Of a stretch of DNA of 64,000 nucleotides, positions 56,624-64,000 are shown piece by piece. The translations under genes and the position numbers were made by a program. The notes under the pieces were generated by a model, which worked only from the letters and a program-made list of their open reading frames with translations, was not told the DNA's origin and searched no databases. Position 1 is the first letter of the stretch. Each line of letters starts with the position of its first letter. Location: contig NZ_CP118485.1 of assembly GCF_051124815.1 (NCBI RefSeq), positions 1,364,001 through 1,428,000 on the forward strand. The letters are read 5' to 3'. The DNA comes from Azospirillum sp051124815 (GTDB taxonomy: Bacteria > Pseudomonadota > Alphaproteobacteria > Azospirillales > Azospirillaceae).

Positions 56624-57532
56624 ATGACTGAAATCGCCCTCTTCGGCGCCATCGAGATCGGCCTCGTCTATGCGCTGGTCGCCATCGGCGTCTATCTGTC
56701 CTTCCGCATCCTGGACTTCCCCGACCTGACGGTGGACGGAAGCTTTCCGCTGGGGGCGGCCGTCTGCGCGGTGCTCTTGATCGCCGGGGTCAATCCCTGG
56801 CTCGCCAGCCTCGCCGCCGCGCTTGCGGGTGCCGCGGCCGGTCTGGTGACGGCGACGCTGAACGTGCGCTTCAAGATCCTGCATCTGCTCGCCAGCATCC
56901 TGACCATGATCGCGCTGTTCTCCGTCAACCTGCGGGTCATGGGCCGTCCCAACGTGGCGCTGCTGATGCAGGACACGGTGCTGACGCCCTTCTATGGGCT
57001 CGGGATTCCGGACCACATCGTCCGGCCGCTGGTGGTCGGCGTCATCGTCGCGGTCGTCGTTCTGCTGCTCGCCCGCTTCCTGTCCAGCGAGTTCGGGCTG
57101 GCGATGCGGGCGACCGGCGTCAACGCGCGGATGGCGCGGGCGCAGGGCGTCGACACCGACGCCCATGTCTATGCCGGCATCGCCCTGTCCAACGCCCTGA
57201 CCGGTCTGGCCGGCGCCCTGTTCGCCCAGACCAACGGCTTTGCCGACGTCACCACCGGAATCGGCACCATCGTGGTCGGGCTGGCCGCCGTCATCGTCGG
57301 CGAGACGGTGCTGCCCGCCCGCGCCCTGGCTCTCGCGCTGGTCGGCTGCGTCGCCGGCTCGATCCTCTATCGCCTTGCGGTGCAATTGGCGCTGTCGGCC
57401 GACTCCATCGGCCTGCAGGCCTCCGACCTCAATCTGGTAACCGCGGTGCTGGTCGCCGTCGCCCTGATCCTGCCGCGCCTGAAGGCCAAGGCCTCGCGCA
57501 GCGTCTCCCGCAGCCCGAGTGCCGCCAAATGA
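56624..57532 (+). CDS. ABC transporter permease (branched-chain type)
   Basis: A 302-residue permease of the BPD_transp_2 family with about eight membrane segments. The start MTEIALFGAIEIGLVYALVA and the segment LAMRATGVNARMARAQGVDT (coupling helix) are typical of YkfD/TrpY-like permeases. It is usually a homodimer. It lies 43 bases after the binding protein and overlaps the ATPase start by 4 bases (ATGA). Confidence 0.93.
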   Translation: MTEIALFGAIEIGLVYALVAIGVYLSFRILDFPDLTVDGSFPLGAAVCAVLLIAGVNPWLASLAAALAGAAAGLVTATLNVRFKILHLLASILTMIALFSVNLRVMGRPNVALLMQDTVLTPFYGLGIPDHIVRPLVVGVIVAVVVLLLARFLSSEFGLAMRATGVNARMARAQGVDTDAHVYAGIALSNALTGLAGALFAQTNGFADVTTGIGTIVVGLAAVIVGETVLPARALALALVGCVAGSILYRLAVQLALSADSIGLQASDLNLVTAVLVAVALILPRLKAKASRSVSRSPSAAK

Positions 57533-58326
57533 TCGTCGTCGAGGACATCCACGTCACCTTCGGCCGCGGCACGCCGCTGGAAAAGCACGCGCTGCGCGGA
57601 GTCGACCTCACCATCCCGGAAGGAGAGTTCGTCACCGTCATCGGCTCCAACGGCGCCGGCAAGTCGACCTTCCTCGGCTCGCTGGCCGGCGACGTGCTGG
57701 CGGAGCACGGGCGCATCTCCATCGACGGCACCGACGTTACCCGCTGGGACACCCCGCGCCGTGCCGGTCTGGTCGCCCGCGTCTTCCAGGACCCGATGGC
57801 CGGCAGTTGCGCCGCCCTGACCATCGAGGAGAATATGGCGCTGGCTGCCGCCCGCGGTCGCCGCCGCGGTCTCGGGCTGGCGTTGGGCAGCGACCGCCGC
57901 AGGAATTTCCGCGACCGCATCGCCGCGCTCGGCCTGGGGCTGGAGAACCGTCTGCACGACCGCATGGGCCTGCTGTCCGGCGGGCAGCGTCAGGCGGTCA
58001 GCCTGCTGATGGCTACGCTCGCCGGCTCCAAGATCCTGCTGCTGGACGAGCACACCGCGGCACTCGACCCCGCCACCGCCGATTTCGTGCTGGACCTGAC
58101 CCGCCGCATCGTCCGCGACAACCGCCTGACCACGCTGATGGTCACCCATTCGATGCGGCAGGCGCTGGACTATGGCGACCGCACGCTGATGCTGCACGAG
58201 GGTCGCGTCGTCCTCGACGTGGCGGGCGAGGAGCGCGCCGGTCTGGACGTGCCGCACCTGCTGGCGCTGTTCGCCAAGCAGCGCGGCGGGGTGGAGATCA
58301 GCGACGACAGCCTGCTGATCGGTTAG
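57529..58326 (+). CDS. ABC transporter ATP-binding protein
   Basis: A 265-residue ATPase for the importer encoded upstream. Walker A is GSNGAGKST, the signature is LLSGGQRQAV, Walker B is ILLLDEHTAALDP (Glu at catalytic position preserved as DEH), and the H-loop is VTHSM. It is coupled to the permease by an ATGA overlap. Its stop overlaps that of the convergent Kef-type gene. Confidence 0.95.
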   Translation: MIVVEDIHVTFGRGTPLEKHALRGVDLTIPEGEFVTVIGSNGAGKSTFLGSLAGDVLAEHGRISIDGTDVTRWDTPRRAGLVARVFQDPMAGSCAALTIEENMALAAARGRRRGLGLALGSDRRRNFRDRIAALGLGLENRLHDRMGLLSGGQRQAVSLLMATLAGSKILLLDEHTAALDPATADFVLDLTRRIVRDNRLTTLMVTHSMRQALDYGDRTLMLHEGRVVLDVAGEERAGLDVPHLLALFAKQRGGVEISDDSLLIG

Positions 58327-60119
58327 GCCTCGGCCTTCGCCCTGGCTTCACCCTCCCGATCCGCCTCGAACAGCGACTGAAGCTCGTCGGCGGCATCGCG
58401 GGAGGTCTGGATCAGCTTGATCTCGTCATTGTGGACGGCATGCTGGCGGACCAGCGTGCGCTCGTCATGGGCGCGGAAGGTGTCGAGCGTCCGCGTCACC
58501 TCACCTTCCGCCAGCCCCATCTCGCGCAGCACGTCGCCGGTCATGCGGATGCTGGAATCGAAGGTCTCGCGCACGATGTGGGTCACGCCGCGGTCCATCA
58601 GATGATGGACATGGCGACGGTTGCGGGCGCGGGCGAAGATGGTCAGGTTGGGGAAATGGCGCGTCGCCATCTCCACCACCCGCAGCGACTGCTCCATATC
58701 CTCCAGCGCCACCACCAGAATCTTCGCCTTCTCGGCCCCGGCGGCACGCAGAAGCTCCACGCGGGTCGGGTCGCCGTAATAGGCCTTGCTGCCGAACTTG
58801 CGGACAAAATCGACCTGGGCTGCGCTCTGCTCCAGCGCGGTGAAGGGAATGCCGCGCACCCGCAGCACCCGGCCGACCACCTGCCCCACCCGGCCGAAGC
58901 CGCAGATGATGACCGGCGGGTTGTCGTCGGGCGGGGTATCGAAGGGACGCTTGGGCTTCCCCGCCATCAGGCGCGGCGCGAACCAGCGCTCCTCCGCCGC
59001 GAACAGGAACGGCGTCGCCAGCATCGACAGGGTGACCACCAGCATCGCAGCCGACGCCTGTTCGCCGGCCATCACGCCGCCGCCGACCGCCAGCCCGAAC
59101 AGCACGAAACCGAACTCGCCGCCCTGGCTCAGCACCGTCGCCATCCGCGTCGCCCCGGCCCACGGCACCCCGGCGATGCGGGCCAGAACCAGCATCACCA
59201 GCGCCTTCACCACCAGCAGCGCCACCGCAAGGCCGAGGAAACGGACGGGATGTGCCATCAGGGTGGGAATGTCGGCCCCCATGCCGACCGACACGAAGAA
59301 CAGCCCGAGCAGCAAGCCCTCGAAGGGTTCGATATCGGCCTGCACCTCGTGCCGGTATTCCGAATCCGACAGCAGGACGCCGGCCATGAAGGCGCCCAGC
59401 GACATCGACAGCCCGGCCTCCTGGATCAGCACGGCGGTGCCGATCACGATCAGCAGGGCGGTGGCGGTGAAAATCTCGGGCGCGCCGGCCCGGTCGACGG
59501 CGTGGAAGATCGGCCGCAGCAGATAGCGCCCGCCGATCAGCACCACGACCACGGCAACCGCCGCCTTGGCGACGGACAGCCACGCGCCGTCCGCCTGCGG
59601 CACGCTGCCGGTGCCCAGCAGCGGCAGCAGCGCCACCGCGGGAATGATCGCGAGGTCCTGGAACAGCAGAACGGAAAAGGCGTTGCGCCCGGATTGGTTG
59701 GCGAGCAGCCCGCGCTCCGCCATCATCGGCAGCGCCATGGCGGTGGAGGACAGGGCGAAGCCGAAGCCCAGCACGACGGCCGTCGGCCAAGCCAGCCCCA
59801 GGCCCCAGCCGCACAGCGCAGTGATTGCGGCGCCGGTGACGGCCACCTGGGCACCGCCCAATCCCAGCACCGATTTCCGCATGACCCACAGACGGGCGGG
59901 CCTCAGCTCCAGCCCGATCAGGAACAGCAGCATGACGACGCCGAGTTCCGACGCGTGGGCGATCGCCCCCACATTGGTGACCAGCCCGAGCCCGGCCGGA
60001 CCCACCGCCAGCCCGGCGGCGAGATAGCCGAGCGGCGCACCGAACCCGAATCTTTTTGCCACCGGCACGGCGACCACCATCGCCGCCAGCAGCACAACCA
60101 ACGTCACAAGCTCCGCCAT
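58323..60119 (-). CDS. Kef-type cation:proton antiporter (CPA2) with TrkA-N domain
   Basis: A 598-residue monovalent cation/proton antiporter. The N-terminal 12-13 membrane segments (1-380) include FGAPLGYLAAGLAVGPAGLG and GFALSSTAMALPMMAERGLL. The regulatory RCK/TrkA-N domain (about 400-520) has the nucleotide loop VIICGFGRVGQVVGRVL and DPTRVELLRAAGAEKAKI. It resembles KefB/KefC or YbaL and would exchange K+ for H+ under electrophile or pH stress. A KefF/KefG ancillary gene is absent, so glutathione control is uncertain. Confidence 0.92.
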   Translation of the reverse strand: MAELVTLVVLLAAMVVAVPVAKRFGFGAPLGYLAAGLAVGPAGLGLVTNVGAIAHASELGVVMLLFLIGLELRPARLWVMRKSVLGLGGAQVAVTGAAITALCGWGLGLAWPTAVVLGFGFALSSTAMALPMMAERGLLANQSGRNAFSVLLFQDLAIIPAVALLPLLGTGSVPQADGAWLSVAKAAVAVVVVLIGGRYLLRPIFHAVDRAGAPEIFTATALLIVIGTAVLIQEAGLSMSLGAFMAGVLLSDSEYRHEVQADIEPFEGLLLGLFFVSVGMGADIPTLMAHPVRFLGLAVALLVVKALVMLVLARIAGVPWAGATRMATVLSQGGEFGFVLFGLAVGGGVMAGEQASAAMLVVTLSMLATPFLFAAEERWFAPRLMAGKPKRPFDTPPDDNPPVIICGFGRVGQVVGRVLRVRGIPFTALEQSAAQVDFVRKFGSKAYYGDPTRVELLRAAGAEKAKILVVALEDMEQSLRVVEMATRHFPNLTIFARARNRRHVHHLMDRGVTHIVRETFDSSIRMTGDVLREMGLAEGEVTRTLDTFRAHDERTLVRQHAVHNDEIKLIQTSRDAADELQSLFEADREGEARAKAEA

Positions 60120-60224
60120 GTCCCCCGCCGCCGCTCGACTGTCGCGGGGGCACTATGGCGCGATTTGGACGGCCGATGCCAGACGCTTAACCGTCAGCCC
60201 GGCCATACACCCAGATGCTATTGA

Positions 60225-61070
60225 TTATTCGGCCGCGGAGGCCACGCGCGAGTTGTTCGACGGCGGCGCCCCGCTGGCGGCCCAGCGGGTCAGCAGAAGG
60301 ATGCCGACAACCACGCCGACATAGGCGATCAGCTGCGCCTCCGTCGGACGGTCGGTGTAACCGACCAGCACATGCAGCGCCTGCCCGACGAGGCTGTTGT
60401 CGCGCAGGACATCCGAGGTGTCCCACAGCACGGTGCCGCCCGACATCAGGATGCCGCCCTGCGCCAGGAAATTGACCGCCGTGGCGGCCATGCCGGCGGC
60501 CAGCAGGGTCAGCAGCCACGTGGTGGTGGCGAACAGGTGCCGCGTCGGGATCTGCAGAAGCCCGGCATAGAGCAGGACCGAGACCAGCGCGCCCAGCGCC
60601 ATGCCGCCCAGCCCGCCGGTGGCCACGGTGGCGATGCCGCCCTCCTCCGACGCCAGGATGCCGGTCAGGAACAGCACGACCTCCGACCCCTCGCGCAGCA
60701 CGGCGACGCCGATGACGATGGCCAGCGCCGCCAGCGACTTCTCCCCGCTCTGCACCGCACGGCCGACCGCCTTCATGTCGCGCGCCAGTTCGCGGCCATG
60801 CTGTGCCATCCAGGCATTGTGCCAGGCCAGCATGACGACGGCGATCAGCAGGACGGTGGCGTTGAACATCTCCTGCCCGGTATCGGCGAACAGCGAGCTG
60901 ATGCCGTCGGCGAAGGCGGCGACGATGCAGGACCCGACGATACCGCCGACGATGCCGAGCGAAATCCACCGGCCGCGCCCGGGCACTCCCTGGGTCGCGG
61001 CCAGCACGATACCGACGATGAGGCCCGCTTCGAGGACCTCGCGAAAGACGATGATCAGACTGGCGAGCAT
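60225..61070 (-). CDS. FTR1-family iron permease
   Basis: A 281-residue membrane permease with about seven hydrophobic segments and both R-E-x-x-E iron-binding motifs: REVLEAGLIVGIVLA near the N-terminus and AVLREGSEVVLFL mid-protein. This defines the Ftr1/EfeU/FtrC family, taking up iron after oxidation. It follows the cupredoxin gene by 37 bases. No ferredoxin (FtrD), P19 (FtrA) or EfeB partner is visible, so it is a two-gene form of the system. Confidence 0.93.
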   Translation of the reverse strand: MLASLIIVFREVLEAGLIVGIVLAATQGVPGRGRWISLGIVGGIVGSCIVAAFADGISSLFADTGQEMFNATVLLIAVVMLAWHNAWMAQHGRELARDMKAVGRAVQSGEKSLAALAIVIGVAVLREGSEVVLFLTGILASEEGGIATVATGGLGGMALGALVSVLLYAGLLQIPTRHLFATTTWLLTLLAAGMAATAVNFLAQGGILMSGGTVLWDTSDVLRDNSLVGQALHVLVGYTDRPTEAQLIAYVGVVVGILLLTRWAASGAPPSNNSRVASAAE

Positions 61071-61107
61071 GGTCGTCTCCGGTACTGGGCGGTCTGCTGG
61101 GACAACG

Positions 61108-61455
61108 TCACTCGGCGATCACGACGCCTTGCGCCGTCGCTTCGTGGAATTCGCCGAAGAAGGGATAGCGCCCCGGCTTCAGCGGACCGACCATGACCTT
61201 GATCTGCTTGCGGCCGCCGACGATCTTCTCAACCTTCATCTCGCCGCTTTCGAACTCTTCCGACGTGGCGTCCTGGTTGTCGACCAGCAGGGTCACCCGC
61301 TTGTTCGCCGGAATCTTGACCTCCGCCGGCTCGAACTTGTGATCCTTGATGACGATGGTCACCGTATCGGCGGCCTGCGCCGGGACGGCATGGATCAGGG
61401 CGGCACCGGACAGGACAATGCCGAAGGCGGCGGAAAGCAGGGAGACACGACGCAT
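61108..61455 (-). CDS. Periplasmic cupredoxin-domain protein (FtrB/EfeO-N-like)
   Basis: A 115-residue exported protein with a signal peptide (LLSAAFGIVLSGAALIHAVP, cleaved near AQAAD). The single cupredoxin fold is TVTIVIKDHKFEPAEVKIPA and KPGRYPFFGEFHEATAQG. Only His residues in KDHKF and FGEFHE plus Met/Glu-rich segments (SEEFESGEMKVEK) could bind metal; the blue-copper Cys is absent, as in FtrB. It probably delivers or oxidises iron for the adjacent Ftr1 permease. The start lies 38 bases downstream of a Fur-box-like palindrome. Confidence 0.9.
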   Translation of the reverse strand: MRRVSLLSAAFGIVLSGAALIHAVPAQAADTVTIVIKDHKFEPAEVKIPANKRVTLLVDNQDATSEEFESGEMKVEKIVGGRKQIKVMVGPLKPGRYPFFGEFHEATAQGVVIAE

Positions 61456-61492
61456 TCGCGGAAAACCTCAGGGGCTGGTGGGCCATTGCTTG

Positions 61493-61507
61493 TGAAAATC
61501 ATTCTCA
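61493..61507 (-). promoter_or_regulatory. Fur-box-like palindrome upstream of the iron-uptake operon
   Basis: tgaaaatcattctca matches the 7-1-7 Fur core (TGATAATnATTATCA) at 13 of 15 positions, and flanking bases (gtga...tcac) keep the symmetry. It is 38 bases upstream of the cupredoxin gene, well placed to block transcription when iron is replete. Irr or another iron regulator could also use it in this class. Confidence 0.65.
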
Positions 61508-61631
61508 CTCAAGCCCCCCACGGTCAAATGAAAAGGCACCCGCAGGCTCCGCAACGCACCTGCGACGGAATCGCGCACCCCGCCGGGTTGCCGCCGATTC
61601 GAAAGCTCCCACCCCCTGGATCCCTGCCGCG

Positions 61632-62057
61632 CTACTCCTGCTCGGACGAGCCGGGAAACTGCTCAAGCCCATCGGTGATTTCATAGTAGTCGGCCTTACC
61701 GGCCATATAGCCATGGCGGAGGGTCGTCAGCCCGGTCGGCTGGTCCAGGCTGCCGGCGGCGATCTCGATCTCGGCCTTGCCGTCGCCTTTCCAGAACAGG
61801 GACGACCCGCAGCGCCCGCAGAATCCCCGCTCCGCGATGTCGGAGGAGCGATACCAGGACAGCGTTCCGTCGGCGTCGAAGGTGACGGTGTCGCGCGGAA
61901 CCGTGACATAGGCGCCGATGTGGCCGTGGAAACGAAGGCACTGGCCGCAATGGCAGGTCACGACCCCATCCGGCCGTTCCGCCAGCAGGAAGCGCACACC
62001 GCCACACAGGCAACCTCCCGCCAATACCCGCTCCCGCCCCGTCATGCCTTCGGTCAT
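61632..62057 (-). CDS. GFA-family (glutathione-dependent formaldehyde-activating-like) protein
   Basis: A 141-residue Zn-binding GFA-fold protein. Cys ligands: GGCLCGGVRF, CHCGQCLRFHG and CGRCGSSLFW. Family members are named after GFA, but most do not act on formaldehyde and function is usually unknown. The ATG at 62057 overlaps the preceding gene's stop by 4 bases (ATGA), so this paralogue is translationally coupled to it. Confidence 0.92.
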   Translation of the reverse strand: MTEGMTGRERVLAGGCLCGGVRFLLAERPDGVVTCHCGQCLRFHGHIGAYVTVPRDTVTFDADGTLSWYRSSDIAERGFCGRCGSSLFWKGDGKAEIEIAAGSLDQPTGLTTLRHGYMAGKADYYEITDGLEQFPGSSEQE

Positions 62058-62503
62058 TCCATCACCTCTCCCGTGCTGGTCCGGCGTTCGACGCCGTCGT
62101 CGCCGATGTCGTAATAGGTGCCCTTGTGATCGACGAAGATATGCCGCTCCACCCGCAGCCCCGACGCATCGTCCAGGCTTCCGGCGGTCACAGTGATCCG
62201 GGGTTCCGCGCCGGACTGGTCCAGCGCCTCCCAGAACAGCCCGGCACCGCAACGCGCGCAGAAGCCGCGCCGTGCCCGCTCGGAAGAGGCGTACCACGTC
62301 AGCGTGTCGTCGGTGAGCAGACGCAACGTCGAACGCGGCAGACCGGTGTAGGCGCCGACATGGCTGTGCTGGCGCCTGCACTGGGAACAGTGGCAGAAGG
62401 AGATCGGCTCCGGTCGGGTGTCGATGGCATAACGGACACCGCCGCACAGGCAACCGCCGGTCCAGACCCGCTCTCCTTCCCCACTCGTCTTCAGGCCGTC
62501 CAT
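62054..62503 (-). CDS. GFA-family protein, upstream paralogue
   Basis: A 149-residue GFA-fold protein. Cys motifs: GGCLCGGVRYAI, CHCSQCRRQHS and CARCGAGLFW. It is about the same length as its downstream neighbour and clearly paralogous, but diverged, so the pair is an old tandem duplication. It lies 3 bases downstream of the DUF1127 gene on the same strand and forms an operon with it. Confidence 0.92.
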   Translation of the reverse strand: MDGLKTSGEGERVWTGGCLCGGVRYAIDTRPEPISFCHCSQCRRQHSHVGAYTGLPRSTLRLLTDDTLTWYASSERARRGFCARCGAGLFWEALDQSGAEPRITVTAGSLDDASGLRVERHIFVDHKGTYYDIGDDGVERRTSTGEVME

Positions 62504-62506
62504 CGC

Positions 62507-62746
62507 TCAGCCCCGCCAGAACGGCTTTTCGGCCTCATAATCCGCGTCGGCGCGCGAGATGCCGATGTCGGACAGCAGATGGTCGGGCAGAGCCTCCAGC
62601 GCACGGCGCTGCCGGCGGCGCTCGTTCCAGGTCGCAAGGCGGTCGAACAGCGCCACCAGACGCTCGCCCACCCCCGCACCGGCCTGGGCCGGCTTGCGGA
62701 CGAACAGTTCTGCGCTGGAAATCGAAGAGTGCGTTCCCTTTGCCAT
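62507..62746 (-). CDS. DUF1127 domain-containing protein
   Basis: A 79-residue protein from the ATG at 62746 (GGAGGG ribosome site; the reading from 62866 is unsupported). The C-terminal DUF1127 motif is RRALEALPDHLLSDIGISRA followed by DADYEAEKPFWRG. In other alphaproteobacteria, small DUF1127 proteins bind RNA through their Arg-rich part and affect phosphate and carbon metabolism. It is the first gene of a run with the two GFA genes and diverges from the LysR regulator. Confidence 0.9.
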   Translation of the reverse strand: MAKGTHSSISSAELFVRKPAQAGAGVGERLVALFDRLATWNERRRQRRALEALPDHLLSDIGISRADADYEAEKPFWRG

Positions 62747-62872
62747 GATCCGGTTCCCTCCGGTGAATGGGGAGCGGGGCCTCGGCCTCGGCGCTCCGGT
62801 TGTCAGATCGCTTGTGACACTGAGGATGGTACAGAGACCGCTTGCCGACAAACGACGCTTTCTCATAGAATC

Positions 62873-62889
62873 GATTAGCTCAGCTAATC
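62873..62889. promoter_or_regulatory. GcvA-type LysR operator (ATTAG-N5-CTAAT)
   Basis: A 17-base near-perfect palindrome, gattagct-c-agctaatc, contains ATTAG (62874-62878) and CTAAT (62884-62888), the recognition halves of GcvA-type LysR proteins, and fits the T-N11-A rule. It lies 28 bases before the regulator's start and between it and the divergent DUF1127-GFA operon, so one site may control both. Confidence 0.7.
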
Positions 62890-62917
62890 CGAATCCAGCC
62901 TCCGGTCAGCCCCCGCC

Positions 62918-63805
62918 ATGTCCCGCCGCCTGCCTCCATTGAACGCACTTCGCGCCTTCGAAGCCGCCGCACGCCATCTTTCCTTCACAAAAGCCGCGGA
63001 CGAGCTGCATGTGACGCAGGCCGCCGTCAGTCACCAGATCAAGGCGCTGGAGGAGTGGCTCGGATTACCGCTGTTTCGCCGAATGAACCGGGCTCTGGCG
63101 CTGACCGAGGCCGGGCAGAACTATCTGCCGCCGGTGCGCGAGGCGATGGACACACTGTCACAGGCGACCGATCGCCTGATCCGCGCCGACAGCAGCGGCA
63201 CGCTGACCATCTCCACCATGCCCAGCTTCGCTTCGAAATGGCTGGTGCCGAGGCTGGTGCGTTTTCAGAAGCGTCATCCGGAGATGGATGTGCGGGTTCA
63301 CAGCACGTCACAGGTGGTGGACTTCGCCCGCCACGACGTCGATCTGGCGATCCGCTTCGGCAATGGCCTGTGGCCGGATCTGCGGGTCGAACGGCTGCTG
63401 ACCGAAGACATCTTCCCGGTCGGCCACCCTTCGCTGCTGTCCGGCGACCGGCCGCTGGTGAACCCGGAGGATTTGCGGCACCACACGCTTCTGCACGACG
63501 ACTACAACATCTCCTGGGCGGTGTGGTGTCGGACGGCGGGGATCGAGGGAGTGGACACCGACCGCGGCCTGCGATTCGACGATTCGTCCTTCACCCTGCA
63601 GGCGGCGATCAACGGCCACGGCATCGCGCTGGCCCGCGGCGTGCTGGTGGCCGACGACATCGCGGCCGGACGGCTGGTCCGCCTGTTCGACGTGCGGCTG
63701 CCGGGAAGCCTCGCCTACTATGTCGTGGCCCCGCAGCATTACTTTTCCCGGCCCAAGGTGAAGGCCTTCCACGACTGGTTGTTCGAAGAGGCGGAAGCGG
63801 TCTGA
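62918..63805 (+). CDS. LysR-family transcriptional regulator, GcvA-like
   Basis: A 295-residue regulator. The N-terminal winged helix-turn-helix starts LPPLNALRAFEAAARHLSFT and contains AADELHVTQAAVSHQIKALE. The opening PPLNALRAFEAAARHLSFT is diagnostic of the GcvA subgroup (glycine cleavage activator and relatives). The effector domain (about 90-295) contains DLAIRFGNGLWPDLRVERLL and GIALARGVLVADDIAAGRLV, as in GcvA. It probably regulates the divergent operon and itself through the palindrome between them; gcv genes are not in the window. Confidence 0.93.
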   Translation: MSRRLPPLNALRAFEAAARHLSFTKAADELHVTQAAVSHQIKALEEWLGLPLFRRMNRALALTEAGQNYLPPVREAMDTLSQATDRLIRADSSGTLTISTMPSFASKWLVPRLVRFQKRHPEMDVRVHSTSQVVDFARHDVDLAIRFGNGLWPDLRVERLLTEDIFPVGHPSLLSGDRPLVNPEDLRHHTLLHDDYNISWAVWCRTAGIEGVDTDRGLRFDDSSFTLQAAINGHGIALARGVLVADDIAAGRLVRLFDVRLPGSLAYYVVAPQHYFSRPKVKAFHDWLFEEAEAV

Positions 63806-63862
63806 AAAGCGCCGAATTGAGCGGCTTGCGGGCGTAACGGACCGCTCCTATAGTCCGCGCCC

Positions 63863-64000
63863 ATGAGCGCGAACCCGTCCCCCGACACGGTCTTCCCGCA
63901 CCGCCATCTCCTCGGAATCGAGGGGCTGCGGGCCGGCGAGATCACCCAGATCCTCGACCTTGCCGATAGCTATGTCGAGCAGAACCGCCGCCCCGTGAAG
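63863..64000 (+). CDS. pyrB: Aspartate carbamoyltransferase catalytic subunit, N-terminal part (cut by window end)
   Basis: The first 46 codons are present and in frame to the window end. The visible sequence includes FPHRHLLGIEGLRAGEITQI and LDLADSYVEQNRRPVK, which closely match the start of alphaproteobacterial PyrB (pyrimidine synthesis: carbamoyl phosphate plus aspartate). The carbamoyl-phosphate loop (STRT) would follow beyond the edge. It starts 57 bases after the LysR gene on the same strand. Recognition rests on the short N-terminus, but the match is characteristic. Confidence 0.88.
   Translation, partial: MSANPSPDTVFPHRHLLGIEGLRAGEITQILDLADSYVEQNRRPVK

Noticed and set aside
57519..60224. 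A 901-codon plus-strand frame spanning the ABC ATPase and the Kef-type gene.
   Set aside because: It is out of frame with one real gene and antisense to the other, with Arg/Gln/His-rich, low-complexity content.

Overview
The window is 64 kb of very GC-rich, gene-dense bacterial chromosome. It looks like an alphaproteobacterium of the Rhodospirillales, most probably Azospirillum or a close relative. This is inferred from gene content and order and was not confirmed by any search. The main evidence is the nitrogen-regulation block dusB(nifR3)-ntrB-ntrC-ntrY-ntrX-(vapBC, HAD)-hfq-hflX, the fused ispDF gene, the ispDF-cinA and lipA-COQ10 neighbourhoods, and a pyruvate dehydrogenase operon whose E1-beta subunit carries its own lipoyl domain. 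Nothing in the window is plainly a phage, insertion sequence, integron, CRISPR array, tRNA or rRNA.

Layout. 1-4.1 kb: a ThiY-like binding protein, a universal stress protein, an inositol-monophosphatase-like enzyme and two lineage-specific small proteins. 4.1-14.9 kb (minus strand): hflX, hfq, a HAD phosphatase, a vapBC module with a perfect operator-like palindrome, then ntrX, ntrY, ntrC, ntrB and dusB joined by overlapping codons. 15-18 kb: a CcsA-like membrane protein, then ispDF, a CinA-type amidohydrolase and a tautomerase on the plus strand. 18-26.3 kb (minus): COQ10-like, lipA, a DUF29 protein, lpd, a chorismate mutase embedded in the PDH operon, pdhC, pdhB, pdhA and ftsB. 26.4-29.1 kb: modABC molybdate transport behind a probable ModE box. 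29.3-33.5 kb: rpe, stress and envelope small proteins, a PhyR-like anti-anti-sigma regulator, a secreted nuclease and an SRAP (YedK) protein. 33.9-41.7 kb: an orphan molybdopterin hydroxylase large subunit, an EAL phosphodiesterase, a GNAT enzyme, the coupled run cysQ / ferritin-like protein / thrB / rnhA, and a peroxiredoxin. 41.8-52 kb: a zinc-ribbon PhnA-like protein, a DsbD-like reductase, yqgE, moaE-moaD-moeA, a second HAD enzyme, a low-GC islet with two small unknown genes, then mobB, pgsA and uvrC. 52.2-58.3 kb: a pteridine-reductase-like SDR, unknown proteins, a DUF983 protein and a three-gene ABC importer. 58.3-64 kb: a Kef-type antiporter, an Ftr1 iron permease with a cupredoxin behind a strong Fur-box candidate, two coupled GFA-fold genes, a DUF1127 protein diverging from a GcvA-type LysR regulator with a matching operator, and the first 46 codons of pyrB.

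Themes. Molybdenum is prominent: uptake (modABC), cofactor assembly (moaD, moaE, moeA, mobB) and one cofactor-using enzyme lie within about 23 kb. Nitrogen control (ntrBC/ntrYX/hfq) and lipoate plus pyruvate dehydrogenase form the other two clear blocks.

I see no wholly new multi-gene system. The best leads are the chorismate mutase inside the pdh operon, the orphan CoxL-type subunit, the two-gene low-GC unit at 48 kb behind an inverted repeat, the NtrX that lacks a GAFTGA loop, and several regulatory palindromes: vapBC, an EAL-gene 22-mer, and Mo-box, Fur-box and GcvA-type sites.
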